This document shows, piece after piece, positions 32,781-36,833 of a DNA stretch of 36,833 bases. The translations under genes and the position numbers were made by a program. The notes below the pieces were generated by a model. The model worked only from the letters and a program-made list of their open reading frames with translations, had not been told where the DNA came from and searched no databases. The stretch covers positions 1 to 36,833 of the forward strand of contig CAZOKH010000033.1 in assembly GCA_964580315.1 (NCBI GenBank), read 5' to 3'. This stretch comes from CAZOKH01 sp964580315. GTDB lineage: Bacteria > Chloroflexota > Anaerolineae > Anaerolineales > Anaerolineaceae. Within the stretch, counting starts at the first letter, position 1, and the number at the start of each line of letters is the position of its first letter.

Positions 32781-34908
32781 GTTCGACCTCCGGCGGCGGG
32801 CAGGCGCGCAGCAGGCGCTGCACGGCGGTTAGCAGCGGGCCGCGCTGATCAATGCCCTGTTCATTGACGGCCGTAAAGCACAGGAAAAACCTGCCCGAGC
32901 AGCGCCGCACCAGGCCGGTGACCATGCGCGCCATGTTGAACTGATTCCTCTCGACTTCCAACGCATCGCTCCAGATGGAACCAGGTTCCCAACCGCGCTG
33001 CAAAACATAGGGCTGCGTGAGGGGCTGGTACAACCGTTCCCACCAGCCCTGGCTGCCGATATCCAGCCAGAACTGGAATCTGACCGGCGTGTTGTGCATG
33101 AGGAAGGTGTGAGCGGGAGCAATGAAAACAGCATCCTGGTTCTCATTCTCCTGATCGAGCAGGTAGAGGGCTGACAATAGACCTGCGTCTGCCATATTTA
33201 CATATTCTTTGGAAATTTCATCTGCTGCCAGGCTCATGAGGGGGGTGGCAACCTGCCGAAATTTGCGCGCCGATTCGGCCAGGCGGGCGGCTGCCGCGGC
33301 TGCATCGAAGTTTTGATGAAAACCGAAACCAGGCTGCGAAAGCACTTCTCCAAACAGGCGGCTGATGAAGATATCCAGCGGCAGCGGCGGCTCTTCCTGA
33401 TAGGCATTCAACCAGGCGCGCAGGGCATCGAAACGATTACCGATGTTGAAGGTGATGCGCTGCTGCATTTCAGCATTCAGCGCAGAAAAGGCGCCCAACC
33501 CGGCAGCAGCTTTGCGTTCGTGGTAGGTGGTTTGCGCCAGCAAGTCGGCGCGCACCAGGTCAATGCCGGTAATGGATTGCAGCAGGGCGCTGCGCACCTC
33601 GGAACGCGTGGCCGGAATTTGCCAGATGGGATGGGCAACTTTTGCCAGCGCCAACAGGCAGGCGGCGGCCGGTTCATCGCGCAGGCTGCGCGACGGGCGG
33701 TGTGTGCGGCAGGGAACGCCGCGCTGTTGAAGCGCCTGCGACAGCGTGAAACGCAGTGAATCGGAAAGAAAGGGGGAAAGCACAGCAATCTCTCCTGGCG
33801 TTGCTTCGTCAGATTCGACCAGGCTGGCAATGCGCTGCGCAACGCTGACTACCATGTCGGTGTAAAACTGGTTGGGTAGAATTTCAAAAACAGCGTGAAT
33901 TTCATCTGGCGGTTGGGTTTTCTCGTAATGAATGACATGGGTCATGGCGCTGGAAAAGGCAGCGTGTGCCGGCTGGTTGACCAGCGAATCGGGGAAAAGC
34001 AAACTCGCCTGGCAGTTGGCCTGCAATGCCGCTGCTGAAGCGGGGTCGGCGCCCAGGAAGGAACGGTAACCGCCCTGCTGGTCGCATATCAGCAGCGCTG
34101 ATTGCAGGTTGGGCAGCCAACTGCGCACCAGGTCGTGCGTCACAGGGATATCTTCTTCCATGTTGTCATAGATCAGATGGCTGTAGTTGCTGTTCAAATA
34201 CCGCTGGAACAGGTCGGCCTGCCAGACATGCCGGCTGAAGACCTCGATTTGCAGCGAAAAATCGAGCAGATTGTTCTCAAGGCAGAATTGCCGAAATTTT
34301 TCGGCGCATTCCTGCGCCTGATCGTAAACCGTTAGCTGGGCGGGTTCGCCGCTCCAGGCGCTTTTTAGCTGCTCACCAATTGATTGATACGGCATACCAA
34401 CGGCGGCAGCTTTGTTTAAATTGTCCAGTATTTGACTGAAGAGACGATTGGGGTCGATGGTCAGTGAACCGAAGTAGCCCTGTTCGAGCAGCGGCGTCAC
34501 CAGGCGCGCCATGAAAAACTGGGCGGTTTCGAGGGTGAGGAAAACCGGCGGTTTGGAAGGCTGGCTGAAACCGGCATCCGCCGCGATGAGCGGCCAGAAC
34601 AGGTCAATGGAACGACGTGCCAGGCCGCTGAGGGTCAGCACCTGGGTTGTGCCGCCGGGCGGCAGGTCAGGGCGCCGGCTGATGTGGTAATAGGCGGCGG
34701 CCAGGGAACGCTGCGGCACAAGAATGAGAATCTGCCCGGCCGGGATGCCGGCTTCGAGCATGGCGGCATAACGCATGGCGGCCGCGGTGGTTTTTCCGCA
34801 TCCGGCAGGCCCATGCAAAAACAGGCCGCCTTGCAGGGGGGCAGAAACGCACAAAGATTGTTGAGGGGTTGGGTTTGGTGGGAATTCTCCCGGCAATGGA
34901 AGGTTCAT
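32773..34908 (-). CDS. UvrD/AddB-like helicase homologue with degenerate motor motifs
   Basis: This 711-residue protein has the SF1 layout but an altered active site. Walker A is intact, GPAGCGKTT (33-41). The Walker B equivalent is HLIYDNMEED (about 236-245), with Asn in place of the catalytic Glu. The motif III equivalent is LLICDQQGGYRSFLGADP instead of a GDPxQ form. Motif V looks degenerate (IAPAHTFLMHNT) and motif VI lacks the TRAR arginine (LVRRCSGRFFL). This resembles AddB, the non-translocating partner in AddAB, without its C-terminal nuclease. It is the first gene of the overlapping operon and starts eight bases after a TAAAAT box. A DNA-scanning or structural role is inferred. Confidence 0.75.
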   Translation of the reverse strand: MNLPLPGEFPPNPTPQQSLCVSAPLQGGLFLHGPAGCGKTTAAAMRYAAMLEAGIPAGQILILVPQRSLAAAYYHISRRPDLPPGGTTQVLTLSGLARRSIDLFWPLIAADAGFSQPSKPPVFLTLETAQFFMARLVTPLLEQGYFGSLTIDPNRLFSQILDNLNKAAAVGMPYQSIGEQLKSAWSGEPAQLTVYDQAQECAEKFRQFCLENNLLDFSLQIEVFSRHVWQADLFQRYLNSNYSHLIYDNMEEDIPVTHDLVRSWLPNLQSALLICDQQGGYRSFLGADPASAAALQANCQASLLFPDSLVNQPAHAAFSSAMTHVIHYEKTQPPDEIHAVFEILPNQFYTDMVVSVAQRIASLVESDEATPGEIAVLSPFLSDSLRFTLSQALQQRGVPCRTHRPSRSLRDEPAAACLLALAKVAHPIWQIPATRSEVRSALLQSITGIDLVRADLLAQTTYHERKAAAGLGAFSALNAEMQQRITFNIGNRFDALRAWLNAYQEEPPLPLDIFISRLFGEVLSQPGFGFHQNFDAAAAAARLAESARKFRQVATPLMSLAADEISKEYVNMADAGLLSALYLLDQENENQDAVFIAPAHTFLMHNTPVRFQFWLDIGSQGWWERLYQPLTQPYVLQRGWEPGSIWSDALEVERNQFNMARMVTGLVRRCSGRFFLCFTAVNEQGIDQRGPLLTAVQRLLRACPPPEVEHA

Positions 34909-34916
34909 ACCTTTCC

Positions 34917-34922
34917 ATTTTA
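34917..34922 (-). promoter_or_regulatory. Candidate -10 box of the helicase-nuclease operon
   Basis: TAAAAT on the minus strand ends eight bases before the ATG at 34908. The spacing is the same as at scpA and moaC and suggests a leaderless transcript. GGAAAGG lies between box and ATG but is too close to serve as an ordinary ribosome site. Confidence 0.4.
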
Positions 34923-34945
34923 GCCTAATTTTCTGGAGCGGGCTT

Positions 34946-35581
34946 TCAATCCGGGCTTAAATTTTCTGCATTTGTTTTAAGAGAACGATTATCCGGACGA
35001 GAAATGCCTTTCAGGCGCACCAGCAGCAAACCTGCAATCACAGCGGCTGCCAGCAGTGATGCCGGCGTGGAAATTTTTCGCGCCATCAGGTAATGGACGC
35101 CGATCAGCAATGCAGCGGGGTAAATGAAACGATGGAGGGGTTTCCAATATTTTGTGAGCATTTTTTGTGAGACCTGATTGGATGTGGCAGCCAGAACCAA
35201 CAAGATGAGAAAGGCAATCAGACCCAATGTGAGATGGGTGCGCGCCAGGATCTCCCGGGCTGCCATCACCAGGTTAGTTTCATATCCCATGATGACGAAG
35301 ATGGAAATATGCAGCAGTGCGTAGAAAAATGTGTACATTCCAAGCGGTTTGCGAAAAACCAGTATCGATGGTCTGTTCAACCAGCGGGAAAGCGGAGTGC
35401 AGGACAGCGTCAGGATAATTCCGAGGACGGCAGCCTGGCCGGTTCGCCGGATCAGGTTTTCATACGGATTGATAAAAAGATTGCCCATAAGAACATCCCA
35501 CCCCAGCCACGCCAGGGGCAAAAGCGCAGCGGTGTGAAGGGCGATTCTCCATACCTGTTTTGAAACCCGGTCTAAAACCAT
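34946..35581 (-). CDS. msrQ: Heme-binding membrane subunit of the MsrPQ methionine sulfoxide reductase
   Basis: This 211-residue ferric-reductase-like b-type cytochrome passes electrons from the quinone pool or flavin to MsrP. Five to six hydrophobic helices are visible. Candidate heme histidines lie in YALLHISIF, LARTHLTLG, PLHRFIYP and IGVHYLM, and RRTGQAAVLGIILTLSCTPL is typical of the family. The ATG at 35581 overlaps the end of msrP by ten bases (msrP stop at 35572). The unit reads msrP then msrQ. The 37-base gap to the helicase gene holds a possible promoter for that operon. Confidence 0.93.
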   Translation of the reverse strand: MVLDRVSKQVWRIALHTAALLPLAWLGWDVLMGNLFINPYENLIRRTGQAAVLGIILTLSCTPLSRWLNRPSILVFRKPLGMYTFFYALLHISIFVIMGYETNLVMAAREILARTHLTLGLIAFLILLVLAATSNQVSQKMLTKYWKPLHRFIYPAALLIGVHYLMARKISTPASLLAAAVIAGLLLVRLKGISRPDNRSLKTNAENLSPD

Positions 35582-36540
35582 TTTGATAAATCCATGCCGG
35601 CATACAACGCGGCGACCTCTTCTTCGTAACCATTGAACAAAACAGTCCGCCGGCGTTCACTCTCACCCAGGCGCAGTTCGGTTTCCTGCGACCAGCGCGG
35701 ATGCGGCACGTTGGGATTGACATTGGCATAGAAGCCATACTCGTTGGGTGCGGCGCGCATCCACAGCGAGGTTGGCATTTCAGCCACCAGGTCAATTTTT
35801 ACAATTGCCTTGATGCTCTTGAAAGCATATTTCCAGGGCACCACCAGGCGCAAGGGAGCCCCGGTTTGTGGCAGCAGGTCTTTTCCATACAGCCCGGTGG
35901 CCAGTATGGTCAGCGGGTGCATGGCTTCATCGAGGCGCAGCCCTTCCACGTAGGGGAAATCGAACATGGGTGAATTTTGTCCCGGCATTTGATTGGGATC
36001 GTACAGGGTTTCAAAGCGCACAAATTTTGCATCAGCGGTGGGTTCCACTTCTTTCAGTAAGTGCGAAAGTTGAAACCCATTCCAGGGCACCACCATGGAA
36101 TACCCTTCCACGCAGCGTTCGCGGTAGATGCGTTCTTCAATGGGATAGCGCTGCTTGAATTCTGCTGCATCCAATTGCAGCGGATGCTTAACCAGCCCGC
36201 CGATGGAAACAACCCAGGGAGATGTCTGTAAATCCTTTGCTTCTTTGGCGACCCTTTGCTTGTCCAGTGAAAATTCGTAGTAATTGTTATAGGCATTTTT
36301 TATGTCGAGGGAGACTAATGGATCTCCCAATTCGTCAGTGGGCGCTGAAGCAGCAGGCGATGGTTCTGCGGCGGTTGAACCGGTTGGGGTTGGCGCGGAT
36401 GTCTGGGAAGAACGGGGCAGGCAGGCAGCCAGCATCCCGATGCCGGCTGAAGCGGAAAGCAGGGCTGCTTTTCGCAAAATCTCCCGCCGGGTGAAGTAGA
36501 TGTGCGGCGGGGTAATTTCTGATGAGGGAATTTTTTGCAT
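35572..36540 (-). CDS. msrP: Molybdopterin-dependent protein-methionine-sulfoxide reductase catalytic subunit
   Basis: This 322-residue enzyme repairs oxidised methionines in extracytoplasmic proteins with a molybdenum cofactor. A Tat-type twin-arginine motif is present (TRREILRKA, 17-25). The signal sequence ends in a lipobox-like LAAC with C40, followed by a Ser/Thr/Pro spacer, so a Tat-exported lipoprotein is likely. The Mo-coordinating Cys is in YRERCVEGYSMVVPWNG, and KYAFKSIKAIVKI and NPNVPHPRWSQ match YedY/MsrP. AAGGAG lies six bases before the ATG. Moco genes at 16818-18012 are in the same window, though moaA and later steps are not. Confidence 0.94.
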   Translation of the reverse strand: MQKIPSSEITPPHIYFTRREILRKAALLSASAGIGMLAACLPRSSQTSAPTPTGSTAAEPSPAASAPTDELGDPLVSLDIKNAYNNYYEFSLDKQRVAKEAKDLQTSPWVVSIGGLVKHPLQLDAAEFKQRYPIEERIYRERCVEGYSMVVPWNGFQLSHLLKEVEPTADAKFVRFETLYDPNQMPGQNSPMFDFPYVEGLRLDEAMHPLTILATGLYGKDLLPQTGAPLRLVVPWKYAFKSIKAIVKIDLVAEMPTSLWMRAAPNEYGFYANVNPNVPHPRWSQETELRLGESERRRTVLFNGYEEEVAALYAGMDLSKWF

Positions 36541-36639
36541 GCGGTACTCCTTTAACGTCCATTACACGGCACATACAATGTACCATAATTAGATGTAAAA
36601 GAGTATTAATATCCGATTAGCGTTTTCTGGCGCGAAACA

Positions 36640-36833
36640 TCAATTTGCTTCAGCCATGGCTTGCAGCAGGGCGCGGGTGAGCTGGCAGTCGTCAGCCGCG
36701 CGGTGAGAATTGGGCAGCGGAATGCCGCACTGTTTGCCGGCATCGTCCAGGCTGAAATAGCGGTAGGAACGGCGGCGGGGATCCCATTCCCCGCGAAACT
36801 GGGCATAGAGTTTCATCACGCAAATGGTTTGCA
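36640..36833 (-). CDS. DnaQ-like 3'-5' exonuclease, C-terminal fragment (5'-partial)
   Basis: The last 64 codons of a gene run in from the right window edge and stop at 36640. The translated tail includes MKLYAQFRGEW, FSLDDAGKQCGIPLPNSHRA and ADDCQLTRALLQAMAEAN. The SHRAADD stretch fits the HxAxxD motif III of DnaQ/RNase T-type exonucleases, and FSLDDAGKQCGI is the usual helix before it. The earlier Exo motifs are outside the window. It could be a stand-alone exonuclease or a polymerase-associated domain. Confidence 0.75.
   Translation of the reverse strand, partial: QTICVMKLYAQFRGEWDPRRRSYRYFSLDDAGKQCGIPLPNSHRAADDCQLTRALLQAMAEAN

Noticed and set aside
36606..36806. 66-residue minus-strand ORF at the right edge
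   Set aside because: It is another frame of the DnaQ-like exonuclease fragment, which has clear family motifs.

Overview
The window looks like a chromosomal segment of a Chloroflexota bacterium, most likely class Anaerolineae. This is inferred from the Pro/Thr-rich 'PTATP' linkers in exported proteins, the gene repertoire, lipoprotein-type anchoring, and protein families recalled from that group. No 16S gene or other decisive marker is present. It is dense with single-copy housekeeping genes. No phage, transposase, CRISPR array, tRNA or rRNA was recognised.

Region by region. (1) 1-5826, plus strand: the end of an OmpR-type response regulator, a secreted beta-helix protein just behind it, a GT-C-type membrane glycosyltransferase and a YihY/BrkB membrane protein, closed by a hairpin terminator. 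(2) 6126-8525: a membrane-anchored four-PAS diguanylate cyclase. (3) 8542-14514, minus strand: a membrane protein made of three tandem TspO/MBR-like units, a small helix-hairpin-helix (DUF4332-like) protein, a GTPase with a membrane-type C-terminus, a glutamine-cyclotransferase lipoprotein and an AlkD-like DNA glycosylase. (4) 14691-15905, plus: an aldo/keto reductase and a PspC protein. (5) 15957-23567: scpA (minus) diverges from a plus-strand run of moaC, a moaD-moaE fusion, a threonine-synthase-like PLP enzyme, rnc and smc. (6) 23819-26233, minus: the classic rpsF-ssb-rpsR operon followed by a membrane-anchored parvulin foldase, with a probable S6:S18-binding leader RNA. (7) 26378-34908, minus: a tightly overlapping operon of a degenerate UvrD/AddB-like helicase, an intact UvrD-like helicase, a stand-alone Fe-S PD-(D/E)XK nuclease, RecJ and a Gfo/Idh/MocA oxidoreductase. 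(8) 34946-36540, minus: msrQ and msrP, then the 3' end of a DnaQ-like exonuclease at the window edge.

How the genes fit together. The molybdopterin genes could supply the cofactor of MsrP. scpA and smc encode two condensin subunits placed about 3 kb apart on opposite strands. The helicase/helicase/nuclease/RecJ cluster looks like a split AddAB-type DNA-end-resection machine and is the best candidate here for an uncharacterised system. Other notable items are the triple TspO-like protein, a three-way-junction RNA candidate in the rnc leader, and several -10 boxes 7-8 bases before start codons, which suggest leaderless transcription.
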